Shown here: positions 45,819-54,498 of the stretch, in pieces
Layout: each line of letters opens with the position of its first letter
Position numbering within the stretch: the first letter of the stretch is position 1
Source of the DNA: Mesorhizobium denitrificans
GTDB lineage: Bacteria; Pseudomonadota; Alphaproteobacteria; Rhizobiales; Rhizobiaceae
Assembly: GCF_003403035.1 (NCBI RefSeq)
Contig: NZ_QURN01000004.1
Span: 62,001 to 126,000 of the forward strand
Reading direction: 5' to 3'
DNA: 64,000 nt
Program-made: the position numbers and the translations under genes
Notes under the pieces: model-generated
Told to the model about the DNA's origin: nothing
Databases searched by the model: none
What the model saw: the letters and a program-made list of their open reading frames with translations, nothing else

Positions 45819-46630
45819 GCTGTACTCCCGCTGCGTTGAAAGCCTGGCCAGAACGCATTCACGCGCTTTTGATATTGGGCATATGCCGCGCCCCGCGTTT
45901 GCATCATGTGCTTTTCCAGTGGCGGTATGCCGGAGGCTCGCGTCAGCAGCAAATACATCATCAAGGGTCCTAGGAGGGCGCACCATCCCCACGGCCAAGT
46001 GCCGGAGGGGCCTATCGCGACGACCGCATATCCCAGCCAGCCCAACCATTGGAAAAAATAGTTTGGATGTCGCGAGAGACTCCAAAGTCCAGCATCGCAA
46101 ACTGCGTCTCTGTCGTTCGTGTTGCGGGCAAATCGCGACAGTTGTGCGTCAGCGATTCCTTCACCGACCACAGCGATGACCAGCAGGGTCAGCCCGGCGA
46201 GGTCGCTCCAGTGCAATCCCTGCTGCGGGTTTCGCGCGGCCATAAATATGGTCACCGCCAGCAGCAGCGCCACCGCGGCCTGAATTTGTAGAAACCAGAA
46301 CAGGCGACCGCGCCAATTTGCTCCCCATTCCGCTTTCAGGGCGACATAGCGCGGATCATCTTTTCCTCGCAGCGTGCGACTAACGATGTGCAGACCGAGC
46401 CGAAGCGACCAAGCCAAGGCAACAGTTGCAACAACGGTCCGTCGCCAGAACTCCGCCTCCCAACCTTCAATCGGAAAGAGGGAGACAACGACCCCCGCAA
46501 GTCCAACGAGGAAAGACCAGCTCGCATCGATCCAGCCGAATTTCGATCCGCCTGCAACCACGAGCCAGGCACCGCACATCACGAGGCTTGATAGAACCGC
46601 GACAGCAAAGAACATCGCGGTCGCACACAT
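45815..46630 (-). CDS. DUF1295 membrane protein (steroid-reductase-like fold)
   Basis: A 271-residue protein with seven or so hydrophobic segments. The C-terminal motif LWSLSRHPNYFFQWLGWLGY, followed by EKHMMQTRGAAYAQYQKR, is characteristic of DUF1295/ICMT-like and steroid-5-alpha-reductase-like proteins, which reduce or methylate lipid-like substrates at the membrane. It starts one base after the chrR stop. The substrate is presumably a fatty acyl chain, by context. Confidence 0.9.
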   Translation of the reverse strand: MCATAMFFAVAVLSSLVMCGAWLVVAGGSKFGWIDASWSFLVGLAGVVVSLFPIEGWEAEFWRRTVVATVALAWSLRLGLHIVSRTLRGKDDPRYVALKAEWGANWRGRLFWFLQIQAAVALLLAVTIFMAARNPQQGLHWSDLAGLTLLVIAVVGEGIADAQLSRFARNTNDRDAVCDAGLWSLSRHPNYFFQWLGWLGYAVVAIGPSGTWPWGWCALLGPLMMYLLLTRASGIPPLEKHMMQTRGAAYAQYQKRVNAFWPGFQRSGSTA

Positions 46631-46631
46631 G

Positions 46632-47285
46632 TCAGATCCCGAATATCGGCTGCAACATGCGGCCTATCAGGCTGTTGAAGCGCATCTTGCCCTCAACTGC
46701 GGCTAAACAGATGCACTCCCCATCGCGATCAACGATGGGTTGGTGCTCAACATGCTCGTCAACGTCAGCAATATCTCCGGGTGTAAACTGTCCCAGAGCG
46801 TCGGTGTATGATCCTGAGACTATATATGTAAGCTCGGTCCCCACATGTCCGTGGTCTGGCAATGCGCGACCCGGCCCAACTTTCAGCAAAATGAGATTCG
46901 CTTCAGGGTCGTGCGGTACACCAACCCTGCTCATGTGAATGCCGGGTCCGATCCATCGCCAGCGCCTTATCTCACAGCCCTTTAGCGTGTCGGGAAGGCG
47001 TACACCGTCGATGACGATTGGCTGACTGTGGTTGTCACCACTCGCCTCTCGTTTCCCTTCTGCATCGATGCGGGCCAATGTTTTCGCAAGCGCATCGGCT
47101 GACAACGCGGTCGGTTCGGTTTGCTCAAGAATTGCCCCGCCCAACGCTTCAAATGTCCTGACAGCCTCCGCGCAGTGCGGGCAGGCAGACACATGCGCCC
47201 CCACCACTATCGCCGGTCCAGCGCCAATCGTGCCGGCGGCATAGCGCATAAGTGTCTCGTCAGTCGGATGATGTGTAATTGTCAT
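46632..47285 (-). CDS. chrR: Anti-sigma factor ChrR
   Basis: Zinc anti-sigma factor that holds RpoE until singlet oxygen or similar stress causes its release. In 217 residues the N-terminal domain has His6, His31, Cys35 and Cys38, the same positions reported for Rhodobacter sphaeroides ChrR, and the C-terminal cupin has His145, His147, Glu151 and His181, the expected set shifted by four. Both sensing and inhibition residues are therefore intact. It overlaps rpoE by four bases. Confidence 0.95.
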   Translation of the reverse strand: MTITHHPTDETLMRYAAGTIGAGPAIVVGAHVSACPHCAEAVRTFEALGGAILEQTEPTALSADALAKTLARIDAEGKREASGDNHSQPIVIDGVRLPDTLKGCEIRRWRWIGPGIHMSRVGVPHDPEANLILLKVGPGRALPDHGHVGTELTYIVSGSYTDALGQFTPGDIADVDEHVEHQPIVDRDGECICLAAVEGKMRFNSLIGRMLQPIFGI

Positions 47286-47854
47286 TGATCTTCATCCAAC
47301 ACTGCACGAAGCCGATTCATCGCCAGCCTAATCCTGGATTTCACGGTCCCGAGCGGTATGCCGAGCTCACTGGCGATCTCCGTTTGGGATTTTTCGATAT
47401 AGTAGGACAAGCGTATTATCGCCTGCTGCTCGGGCGAGAGCTTGGCTAGCGCAAGCCGCACATTCTCATCCCGTTCTGCCGCCAAAAGTTCGTCTTCAAT
47501 CGATGGCGGCACATCAACTGGATCCGACGGCAAAAGTGATGGATCTCGCTGGCGGCGGTTGAAGTCGATGCGCAGGTTGCGCGCAATCGTGAAGATCCAT
47601 GTCGATACCGCTGCGCGACCCGGATCATAATGGCTGGCTTTTCGCCACACGCGCAACATCGTCTCCTGAACGAGTTCTTCCGCCATTTCCGGGCTCATTC
47701 CCCCGCGCCGGAAAAATGTCTTAATGCGCGGCCCAAAGTGACCAAATAGGGAACCGAACGCGTCACGATCCTGACGTGTCGCAACTGCCACGAGCAGCTT
47801 CTCCAAAACTTCAGCGGTCAGATATAAGGATTCGCCTTCTTCACGATTTGTCAC
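47282..47854 (-). CDS. rpoE: ECF sigma factor RpoE (ChrR partner)
   Basis: Group IV sigma factor of about 190 residues with region 2 (AEELVQETMLRVWRKA, then STWIFTIARNLRIDFNRR) and region 4 (LSPEQQAIIRLSYYIEKSQTEIA, then GIPLGTVKSRIRLAMNRLR). I set the start at a GTG giving VTNREEGESL, because the strong RpoE-type promoter places transcription start near 47922, which rules out the longer frame from 47959 and makes an ATG at 47923 unlikely. Autoregulated by its own promoter and held by ChrR. Confidence 0.9.
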   Translation of the reverse strand: MTNREEGESLYLTAEVLEKLLVAVATRQDRDAFGSLFGHFGPRIKTFFRRGGMSPEMAEELVQETMLRVWRKASHYDPGRAAVSTWIFTIARNLRIDFNRRQRDPSLLPSDPVDVPPSIEDELLAAERDENVRLALAKLSPEQQAIIRLSYYIEKSQTEIASELGIPLGTVKSRIRLAMNRLRAVLDEDQ

Positions 47855-47928
47855 GACCAACTGCCTGCCGATTGGAACGGGCCATAAAGATCGTACAGCA
47901 ACGTGATTCAAAGCCTCATGCATGCGCC

Positions 47929-47958
47929 ATTCTACGTCGCGAGTCCGAAACCGGATCA
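47929..47958 (-). promoter_or_regulatory. RpoE-type autoregulated promoter of rpoE-chrR operon
   Basis: On the minus strand TGATCC, 18 bases, then TAGAAT. Almost identical in layout to the divergent site at 47971-48000, 12 bases away. Confidence 0.78.
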
Positions 47959-47970
47959 CAGTCGCGACAG

Positions 47971-48000
47971 TGATCCGACCGCGCGTTCGCTGCGTAGAAC
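47971..48000 (+). promoter_or_regulatory. RpoE-type promoter of the FAD oxidoreductase gene
   Basis: TGATCC, 18 bases, then TAGAAC, ending 60 bases before the ATG of the FAD-dependent oxidoreductase. Forms a back-to-back pair with the rpoE promoter. Confidence 0.78.
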
Positions 48001-48060
48001 CTACTACTCGAGCAACAAAAGCAAACCGATTTCTGTCGGGTGGCGAATTTCAGCGAAGCG

Positions 48061-49380
48061 ATGAAACATTTCCCTCCCAACGAACGCCCTCTGAAAATAG
48101 CCGTTATCGGAACGGGAATCGCCGGACTTTCCGCAGCATGGCTGCTTTCACAGCGCCACGAAGTCACGGTATTCGAGGCCGATTCCCGCATTGGTGGCCA
48201 TTGCCACACCATCGACACCGGCGAGACACAGGTCGACACAGGTTTCATCGTCTACAACGACACAACGTATCAAAACTTGTCAGCGTTGTTCGCGCATCTT
48301 GGCGTTCCCACCAAGCCGTCGAACATGTCCTTCTCTGTTTCTATGGATGGTGGCGCGCTGGAATATTCTGGAACCAATCTTGCAGGAATTTTCGCGCAGG
48401 GAAGTAATATTGCCAGTCCGCGCTTCTGGTCGATGTTGCGCGATGTTGTCCGCTTTTACCGCGAAGCGCCTGTAAAAATCCGCGATATCGATTCAGGCGC
48501 AAGTCTCGACGAGTACTTGAACGCGGCGGGTTTCGGTACAGCGTTTAGGGAAGACCATCTATACCCCATGGCAGCCGCGATCTGGTCCACACCGGCATTT
48601 GAGATCGGCAACTATCCTGCTGTTTCCTTCATCCGCTTTTGCGAGAACCATGGCCTGTTGAAGCTGTTCCGGCGGCCTGTTTGGCGAACTGTCGAAGGCG
48701 GAAGCCGTGCATATATAGAAAAGCTCATCGCTCCTTTCAGGCACCGCATACGCACTAACGCCGCGGTCACTTCTGTCAGGCGCGTGAATGGTGTTGTGGA
48801 AATATCTGCTTCAGGCAGCGATCCAGAGTGGTTCGATGAGGTGGTCATCGGCGCGCATGCGGATCAGGCGCTCAAGATGCTTGCAGACCCTTCAGATGCC
48901 GAGGTCGAACTGCTCGGCGCGTTCAAATATGGGCTGAACGAAACAGTCCTTCACACCGACGCATCGCTCATGCCCAAGCGGCATCGCGTGTGGTCGAGTT
49001 GGAACTATCTCGCTCAATCGTCCGCGAATGACGTGTTACGTCGTAAGCCATGCGTCACGTATTGGATGAACCGCCTGCAAAGCCTGCGCACCCGCGAGCC
49101 GGTGTTTGTCACCCTCAGCCCACTTCATGAACCGCGCGCGGAAAGCGTGCTTTGGCGCGGTGCATATGCGCACCCCTTATTTGATACGGGCACGCTCAAT
49201 GCGCAGAAACGTCTCTGGTCCTTGCAGGGGGTCAGAAACACGTGGTTCTGCGGCTCTTACTTTGGGTCGGGGTTCCACGAAGATGCGATACAAGCTGGCC
49301 TTGCCGCAGGTGAGGCGGTTGGAGGCTTGATAAGACCGTGGGCCGTTGAGGGGCAGTCCAGCCGGATACACGTTATATGA
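48061..49380 (+). CDS. FAD-dependent amine-oxidase-like oxidoreductase (COG2907 type)
   Basis: A 439-residue flavoprotein with the dinucleotide-binding start IAVIGTGIAGLSAAWLL (Gly17, Gly19, Gly22), the ribose-binding VFEAD, then GGHCHTID, VDTGFIVYN and a C-terminal WFCGSYFGSGFHEDAIQAGL, all of the COG2907 group of desaturase-like proteins. Homologues in Rhodobacter lie in the RpoE regulon, where one such gene was linked to furan fatty acid synthesis. A GTG seven codons earlier is an alternative start. Divergent from rpoE and preceded by its own RpoE-type promoter. Confidence 0.9.
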   Translation: MKHFPPNERPLKIAVIGTGIAGLSAAWLLSQRHEVTVFEADSRIGGHCHTIDTGETQVDTGFIVYNDTTYQNLSALFAHLGVPTKPSNMSFSVSMDGGALEYSGTNLAGIFAQGSNIASPRFWSMLRDVVRFYREAPVKIRDIDSGASLDEYLNAAGFGTAFREDHLYPMAAAIWSTPAFEIGNYPAVSFIRFCENHGLLKLFRRPVWRTVEGGSRAYIEKLIAPFRHRIRTNAAVTSVRRVNGVVEISASGSDPEWFDEVVIGAHADQALKMLADPSDAEVELLGAFKYGLNETVLHTDASLMPKRHRVWSSWNYLAQSSANDVLRRKPCVTYWMNRLQSLRTREPVFVTLSPLHEPRAESVLWRGAYAHPLFDTGTLNAQKRLWSLQGVRNTWFCGSYFGSGFHEDAIQAGLAAGEAVGGLIRPWAVEGQSSRIHVI

Positions 49381-49440
49381 CCGAATGCCGGCGTTAGGTC
49401 CGGCACCGTCGTCGTATCGGACAATGCGCCGTTCACGGGC

Positions 49441-50814
49441 TTATCCCAGCACCGACTTCACAGCACCCGCCGCGGCCGCAATCACCGTGTCTGCATCTTC
49501 TTTTGTCAGGCAGAGCGGGGGCGCAAAGCCTAGAATGTCGCCTTGCGGCATGGCGCGTCCAATAACGCCGCGTTCGAGCAACGCCGCAGCAACCTGCGGG
49601 CCGACTTTCCTGGACGCATCGAAGAACGCGCGGTCATCCTTATCCTCGACAAATTCTATTGCCGCGAGCATCCCATCGCCGCGCACTTCCCCGACATGCT
49701 TGTGGCCCGCAAGAGCATCCGCAAGGCCAGCGCGAAAATATGCGCCTACGCTTCCGGCGTTCTCGACAAGGCCGAGTTCGTCGATCAGTTCGAGATTGGC
49801 CACGCCCGCAGCAGCGCAGATGGGATGCGCGGAGTAGGTCCAGCCGTGGCCGATTGGGCCGAGTTCATCGGAACCCTGCACCAACACCTGCCAGACTTTA
49901 TCGGAAACGATCACGCCCGACAGCGGCGCGTAGGCCGAGGTCAATCCCTTGGCGATGGTGATGAGATCGGGCCTGATGCCATAATGATCCGAACCGAACA
50001 TGGTGCCCAGCCGTCCAAATCCTGTCACCACTTCGTCAGCGACGAGCAGCACGTCATATTTCTTCAACACGGCCTGGATCTTTTCCCAGTAACCGGCCGG
50101 CGGCGGAACGATGCCGCCCGTTCCGAGAATCGGCTCGCCAATAAATGCTGCAACGGTTTCCGGACCTTCCGCGAGAATCATCTCTTCCAGTCTGTCCGCA
50201 CAATATTGCGAAAACTGCTCCTCGCTCATCGAGCGATCGTCGCGGCGGAAATAATAGGGCGCCTCCGTGTGCAGGATCGGCGCGCGCGGCAGGTCGAAAG
50301 CATTGTGGAACACGTGCAGGCCGGTCAGCGAGCCGGTCATGACGCCCGATCCGTGATAGCCGCGCCAGCGCGAGATGATCTTCTTCTTTTCGGGACGGCC
50401 GAGAATGTTGTTGTAGTACCAGATCAGCTTGATGTTGGTTTCATTGGCATCCGAACCCGAAAGGCCGAAATAGACGCGGCTCATGCCCTGCGGCGCGCGG
50501 TCGATGATCATCTTGGCAAGACGGATCGAGGCGTCTGTGCCATGCCCGACATAAGCGTGATAATAGGCGAGTTCCTTAGCCTGCTCCGCAATTGCATCGG
50601 CGATCTTCTGCCGGCCATATCCCACGTTCACGCAGTAAAGCCCGGCGAAGGCGTCAATGCTTTCCTTGCCTGTGATGTCGCGCACGCGCACACCCTCCCC
50701 GCCCGCCATCACACGCGTCGGCGACTCGCCGCGCGCGTGCATTCCCATATGGGTCGAGGGATGGAAGAAATGGTCGCGGTCCCACGCCGTGCGTTCGTTT
50801 GTCAGGTCAAGCAT
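49441..50814 (-). CDS. doeD: Diaminobutyrate aminotransferase of ectoine catabolism
   Basis: Class III PLP aminotransferase, 457 residues, with Asp260 (LLVADEVVTGFGR) and PLP-Lys289 (IAKGLTSAYAPLSG). In the ectoine pathway DoeD converts L-2,4-diaminobutyrate to L-aspartate-beta-semialdehyde; the substrate here is assigned from its position next to doeC and the full ehu-eut cluster. AAGGAAAA precedes the ATG. It follows doeC with a 10-base gap. The fold is sure; the specificity is contextual. Confidence 0.88.
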   Translation of the reverse strand: MLDLTNERTAWDRDHFFHPSTHMGMHARGESPTRVMAGGEGVRVRDITGKESIDAFAGLYCVNVGYGRQKIADAIAEQAKELAYYHAYVGHGTDASIRLAKMIIDRAPQGMSRVYFGLSGSDANETNIKLIWYYNNILGRPEKKKIISRWRGYHGSGVMTGSLTGLHVFHNAFDLPRAPILHTEAPYYFRRDDRSMSEEQFSQYCADRLEEMILAEGPETVAAFIGEPILGTGGIVPPPAGYWEKIQAVLKKYDVLLVADEVVTGFGRLGTMFGSDHYGIRPDLITIAKGLTSAYAPLSGVIVSDKVWQVLVQGSDELGPIGHGWTYSAHPICAAAGVANLELIDELGLVENAGSVGAYFRAGLADALAGHKHVGEVRGDGMLAAIEFVEDKDDRAFFDASRKVGPQVAAALLERGVIGRAMPQGDILGFAPPLCLTKEDADTVIAAAAGAVKSVLG

Positions 50815-50824
50815 TGGATTTTCC

Positions 50825-52315
50825 TTACGCTGCATCGATGCAAAGATATTTGAGGTCGGTGAACGCCTCTATTCCGTGGCGCGAACCTTCGCGCCCGAGT
50901 CCGGATTGTTTCACGCCGCCGAAAGGCACCGGTGCGCCGGTAATCTTGACGCGGTTGACGGCGACCATGCCGTAGGCGAGTGCCTTGCCCATTCTGAGCT
51001 GGCGGCGGGCACTTTCGGTGACGACATAGGCTACCAGCCCATATTCCGTGTCGTTGGCGCGTTCGATCACCTCGTCTTCGGTGTCGAAAGGCGTGACCGC
51101 CGCAACCGGGCCGAACGTTTCCTCGTGCATGATGAGCGCATCTGCCGTCACATCCGCGAGCACGGTGGGTTCATAAAACAGAGCGCCCGGATGGCTGCGT
51201 TTTCCTCCGGTCAGGCACCTGGCGCCCTTCGCCAACGCATCTGCAACATGCTCCTCGACTTTTGAGACGGCGCGTTCGTGCATCAGCGGACCTATATCCG
51301 GGTCGTCCAGACCTGCGCCGAGCGTCAGGCCGGCGACACGCGCAGCGAACGCCCCACAGAACTTGGCGTAGATTGAGCGCTGCACAAAGATGCGATTGGC
51401 GGCCAGGCAATCCTGTCCAGAGGTTGCGAATTTCGCATCGAGCGCGATCTGAACTACCCGCTCAATATCCGCATCGTCAAAAACAATAAGCGGTGCGTGA
51501 CCACCCAATTCCATCACCAACCGCTTCATTGTCGGCGCACATTGTTCCGCGATCCGGCGGCCGATTTCGGTGGAACCGGTGAAGCTCATTGCACGCACGC
51601 GCCGGTCTTCGCACATGCATCCCACGATGGTGGCCGCATCGCCGGTTATCACGTTGAACACGCCGGCCGGCAGGCCCGCCCGCTCGCCAAGTTCCGCCAA
51701 TGCCAGCGCAGTAAGCGGCGTTTCGGAAGACGGGTGCGCAACAATCGTGCATCCCGCGGCCAGAGCGGCAGCGGCTTTTCGCGTCAGCATGGCAGCCGGA
51801 AAGTTCCACGGCGTGACCACGCCCACCACGCCCACCGGCTCGCGCTGCACCAGCATCGCAGCCCCTGCAAGGTGGCTCGTGATCCCTTCCGCATTAAGGC
51901 GCTTTGCCTCTTCCGCATACCACTCGACAAACGATGCCGCGTAGTCGATCTCGCCGCGCGACTCTTTCAGCGGCTTGCCCTGCTCAATCGTCATGATGAG
52001 CGCCAGATCGTCCTTTGCCTCGATTATAAGCTCGAACCATTTGCGCAAGATCGCCGCGCGCTCCTGCGGCAGCAGGCTTTGCCAGCCCGCAAACGCACGC
52101 GATGCAGCCTCTATTGCCCCACTCGTCGCCCGCACACACAGCGAAGCAACCTGCGCAATCGTCCCACCGTCCGCCGGATTGATAACGGGAAAGGTAGAGG
52201 CCGCGCCGTCGGCAGTCCATTTGCCGTCGATATAGGCCAGCTCGCGCAGCAACCTGCGGTCCGACAAACCGTCGAGCTCGTTGCGATGCGCAATCGTAGC
52301 GAGTTTGGCGCTCAT
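50825..52315 (-). CDS. doeC: Aspartate-semialdehyde dehydrogenase of ectoine catabolism (ALDH family)
   Basis: NAD(P)-dependent aldehyde dehydrogenase of 496 residues, close to succinate-semialdehyde dehydrogenases, with Glu269 (MELGGH) and catalytic Cys303 (SGQDC). In ectoine degradation DoeC oxidises aspartate-beta-semialdehyde to aspartate. One oddity: the usually invariant Lys of the KPS(S/E)xTP cofactor-binding segment is His194 (AHPSSETP). Start by GGAG at good spacing; a longer frame adds 14 residues. Confidence 0.88.
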   Translation of the reverse strand: MSAKLATIAHRNELDGLSDRRLLRELAYIDGKWTADGAASTFPVINPADGGTIAQVASLCVRATSGAIEAASRAFAGWQSLLPQERAAILRKWFELIIEAKDDLALIMTIEQGKPLKESRGEIDYAASFVEWYAEEAKRLNAEGITSHLAGAAMLVQREPVGVVGVVTPWNFPAAMLTRKAAAALAAGCTIVAHPSSETPLTALALAELGERAGLPAGVFNVITGDAATIVGCMCEDRRVRAMSFTGSTEIGRRIAEQCAPTMKRLVMELGGHAPLIVFDDADIERVVQIALDAKFATSGQDCLAANRIFVQRSIYAKFCGAFAARVAGLTLGAGLDDPDIGPLMHERAVSKVEEHVADALAKGARCLTGGKRSHPGALFYEPTVLADVTADALIMHEETFGPVAAVTPFDTEDEVIERANDTEYGLVAYVVTESARRQLRMGKALAYGMVAVNRVKITGAPVPFGGVKQSGLGREGSRHGIEAFTDLKYLCIDAA

Positions 52316-52432
52316 GCGTGCAGATCTCCCATTTGCGGGAATGCTAGTCCGCAACACTGAGAGACAGAGCCCAAATCATGCGCGCCCAACCCTCATTCGG
52401 GCTAAACGCGGCGGCCTGAATAGAGAGATGGT

Positions 52433-52921
52433 CTATTCGGCGAGGATTTGGGCGGATAAGGCCCGGTCCTTCACAACCCGCGTAACGATATAGGTGAAGT
52501 AGCGGTCGATGCCGATTTCAGACGCCAGCAGCCGGTCGATCAGCCGCTGATAGGCATCGATGTCGCGCGCGGTCACCTTGAGCATGTAATCTATCCCGCC
52601 ACCCACCGACCAGCAGGCGACGATTTCTGGAATGTCACGAATGGTGCGCTCGAAGCGATCAAAATCAGCTTGTCTATGGCTGCCAAGCGTAACCTCGACC
52701 AGCACCGTGGTAATTGGCGCGACCGCGCGCAGGTCGATCTCAGCGCGATAGCCACGGACGATCCCGGCCTTTTCCAACCTGCGGAGCCGCAGCCACGCAG
52801 GTGTGGCAGACAGGCCAACCTTTTCGGCCAGCGCGAGCTTGGTAATTCGCCCGTCATGCTGCACGGCGTCGAGTATCTTCACGTCAATGCTGTCGAGTTT
52901 GATGCCAGCCATTTTGTTCAT
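52433..52921 (-). CDS. Lrp/AsnC-family regulator of ectoine catabolism
   Basis: A 162-residue regulator with the N-terminal AsnC HTH (LDSIDVKILDAVQHDGRITK, then PAWLRLRRLEKAG) and a C-terminal RAM ligand domain (about 70-150). Lrp-type regulators (AsnC, DoeX) accompany ectoine degradation genes and respond to diaminobutyrate derivatives. It is on the doeD-doeC strand with a 117-base gap and diverges from enuR across 74 bases, where it probably binds. Confidence 0.87.
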   Translation of the reverse strand: MNKMAGIKLDSIDVKILDAVQHDGRITKLALAEKVGLSATPAWLRLRRLEKAGIVRGYRAEIDLRAVAPITTVLVEVTLGSHRQADFDRFERTIRDIPEIVACWSVGGGIDYMLKVTARDIDAYQRLIDRLLASEIGIDRYFTYIVTRVVKDRALSAQILAE

Positions 52922-52995
52922 GACATTCCGTTTATTCCAGATGAGGGCTACTAAGCCCCATTGTCAATTGCACTGAATTCAGGCTCTACTCAATC

Positions 52996-54381
52996 ATGAC
53001 AATCTGGCAACCCGATCCAACGCTCATCCGTCGCCCAGCCTACCTGTCTCTGGCCGATCAGATCGCGCGCGCCATCCACGATGGGCACCTGCCACACGGC
53101 ACGCGTCTGCCGCCGCACCGCAAGCTCGCCTATGATCTCGGTCTATCGGTCCAGACAGTGAGCCGAGCCTATGAGGAGCTTATTCGGCGTGATCTGGTTT
53201 CGGGCGAGATCGGCCGCGGCAGCTTCGTTCAGACCATGCGGCGTGAGGTCGAGCCACCATACCTGCCCGAGCGCCTTGGCGAGCTGATCGACCTTTCCAT
53301 CCTGAAACCGGTCTGCGAGCCGATGCATCTTGAAGAGTTGAAAGGCGCGTTGACCTGGCTCGGCTCCAATCTTCCGTCAAGTTCGGGCCTGTCCTTCAGG
53401 CCAAATGTCGTTTTCCCGCGCCACCGGGCTGCGGCCACGGAATGGCTCAAATTATGCGGCCTCAACGTTCCCGCGCAAAATATCAGCGTCACCAACGGCG
53501 CAACCGCCGCCATGACCGTCGCGCTCATGAGCGTTGCGCCGCCCGGTTCTACCGTTGCCACCGAAGCGCTCGGCCACCACACGCTCATACCGCTATCAAC
53601 ATATCTCGGCTTTCATTTGCACGGCCTCCCGGTGGACAAGGAAGGCATCCTCCCGCAAGCCCTGGATCAGGCCTGCCAAGGGTCCGACATCCGCGCGATT
53701 TTCGTGCAGCCATCGGTCATAAATCCAACCGCAATGCTGATGGGCAGCCAGCGGCGCAGCGACCTTGTGGACGTAGCCCGCAAGCACGATCTCGCCATTA
53801 TCGAGGGCGACGTGCTTGGCCCGCTTGTCGATGCTGGCCTTTCACCAATTGCAGCCATCGCACCGGAACGCACGCTCTATTACACCAGCTTTACCAAGAA
53901 CACCGTTCCGGGCCTGCGCATCGGTTACCTCGTGGCGCCCGACCGCTATGTCGCCGCCGTCGCCAACAGGCATCTCGTTTCAAACTGGATGGCAACGCCC
54001 ATGGTCGCCGAAATTGCAACAAAATGGGTGACCGACGGCACGGCGATCCGGCTGGTCGAATGGCAGCGCGACGCTCTCCTGCGCCGTCAGGCCATAGTCC
54101 GCGAGGTGATGGGCGAAGGGTCCTATCTCACCCATGAGCGCGCTCTGCACATCTGGATTCCACTGCCCGACAACCGCGCGGAAGACGGGTTCGTCGCGCA
54201 GGCACGTCTTCAGGGCGTGGCAATTGCGCCGGGCATGTCCTTCCGTACGTCCGATGCCCCTTGGCGGCCCGCAGTGCGCGTGTCGCTGGGCTCAACAACG
54301 GAAAACGAACTGCGCGCAGGACTCGGCGTCATCTCTCGTCTCCTGATCAGCGAGGCGGAACATCTGTTGCTGGCGATTTAG
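52996..54381 (+). CDS. enuR: MocR/GabR-type regulator EnuR of ectoine catabolism
   Basis: A 461-residue protein with an N-terminal GntR winged-helix domain (about 14-80, SLADQIARAIHDG, then HRKLAYDLGLSVQTVSRAYE) fused to a fold-type I aminotransferase-like domain holding the PLP lysine Lys301 (TSFTKN), one position from that reported for Ruegeria EnuR. EnuR represses ectoine uptake and catabolism genes and is relieved by N-acetyl-diaminobutyrate or diaminobutyrate bound to PLP. It leads into ehuA-eutE. Confidence 0.92.
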   Translation: MTIWQPDPTLIRRPAYLSLADQIARAIHDGHLPHGTRLPPHRKLAYDLGLSVQTVSRAYEELIRRDLVSGEIGRGSFVQTMRREVEPPYLPERLGELIDLSILKPVCEPMHLEELKGALTWLGSNLPSSSGLSFRPNVVFPRHRAAATEWLKLCGLNVPAQNISVTNGATAAMTVALMSVAPPGSTVATEALGHHTLIPLSTYLGFHLHGLPVDKEGILPQALDQACQGSDIRAIFVQPSVINPTAMLMGSQRRSDLVDVARKHDLAIIEGDVLGPLVDAGLSPIAAIAPERTLYYTSFTKNTVPGLRIGYLVAPDRYVAAVANRHLVSNWMATPMVAEIATKWVTDGTAIRLVEWQRDALLRRQAIVREVMGEGSYLTHERALHIWIPLPDNRAEDGFVAQARLQGVAIAPGMSFRTSDAPWRPAVRVSLGSTTENELRAGLGVISRLLISEAEHLLLAI

Positions 54382-54414
54382 CCGCGCTATACCGAAACTC
54401 GGGCATTCCGACTA

Positions 54415-54453
54415 AATTGTCATGATTTTATTTTCCGAATTGACATGATTTAA
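54415..54453 (+). promoter_or_regulatory. Direct repeat upstream of ehuA, candidate EnuR operator
   Basis: AATTGWCATGATTTWA occurs twice, starting 23 bases apart (about two helical turns), between enuR and ehuA; the AT-rich spacer could hold the promoter. MocR-type regulators typically bind direct repeats. Sequence observation plus inference. Confidence 0.55.
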
Positions 54454-54498
54454 AGCTTCTCACATCGTTTAGCCATGACTATGTGGGAAAGGTTCTGA

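Noticed and set aside
47855-47959. 35-residue N-terminal extension of RpoE
   Set aside because: The strong RpoE-type -10 and -35 lie within it, so it would not be transcribed from that promoter, and sigma factors of this class start near region 2.
49543-50853. 436-codon plus-strand frame opposite doeD
   Set aside because: Shadow of an intact aminotransferase with its PLP lysine.
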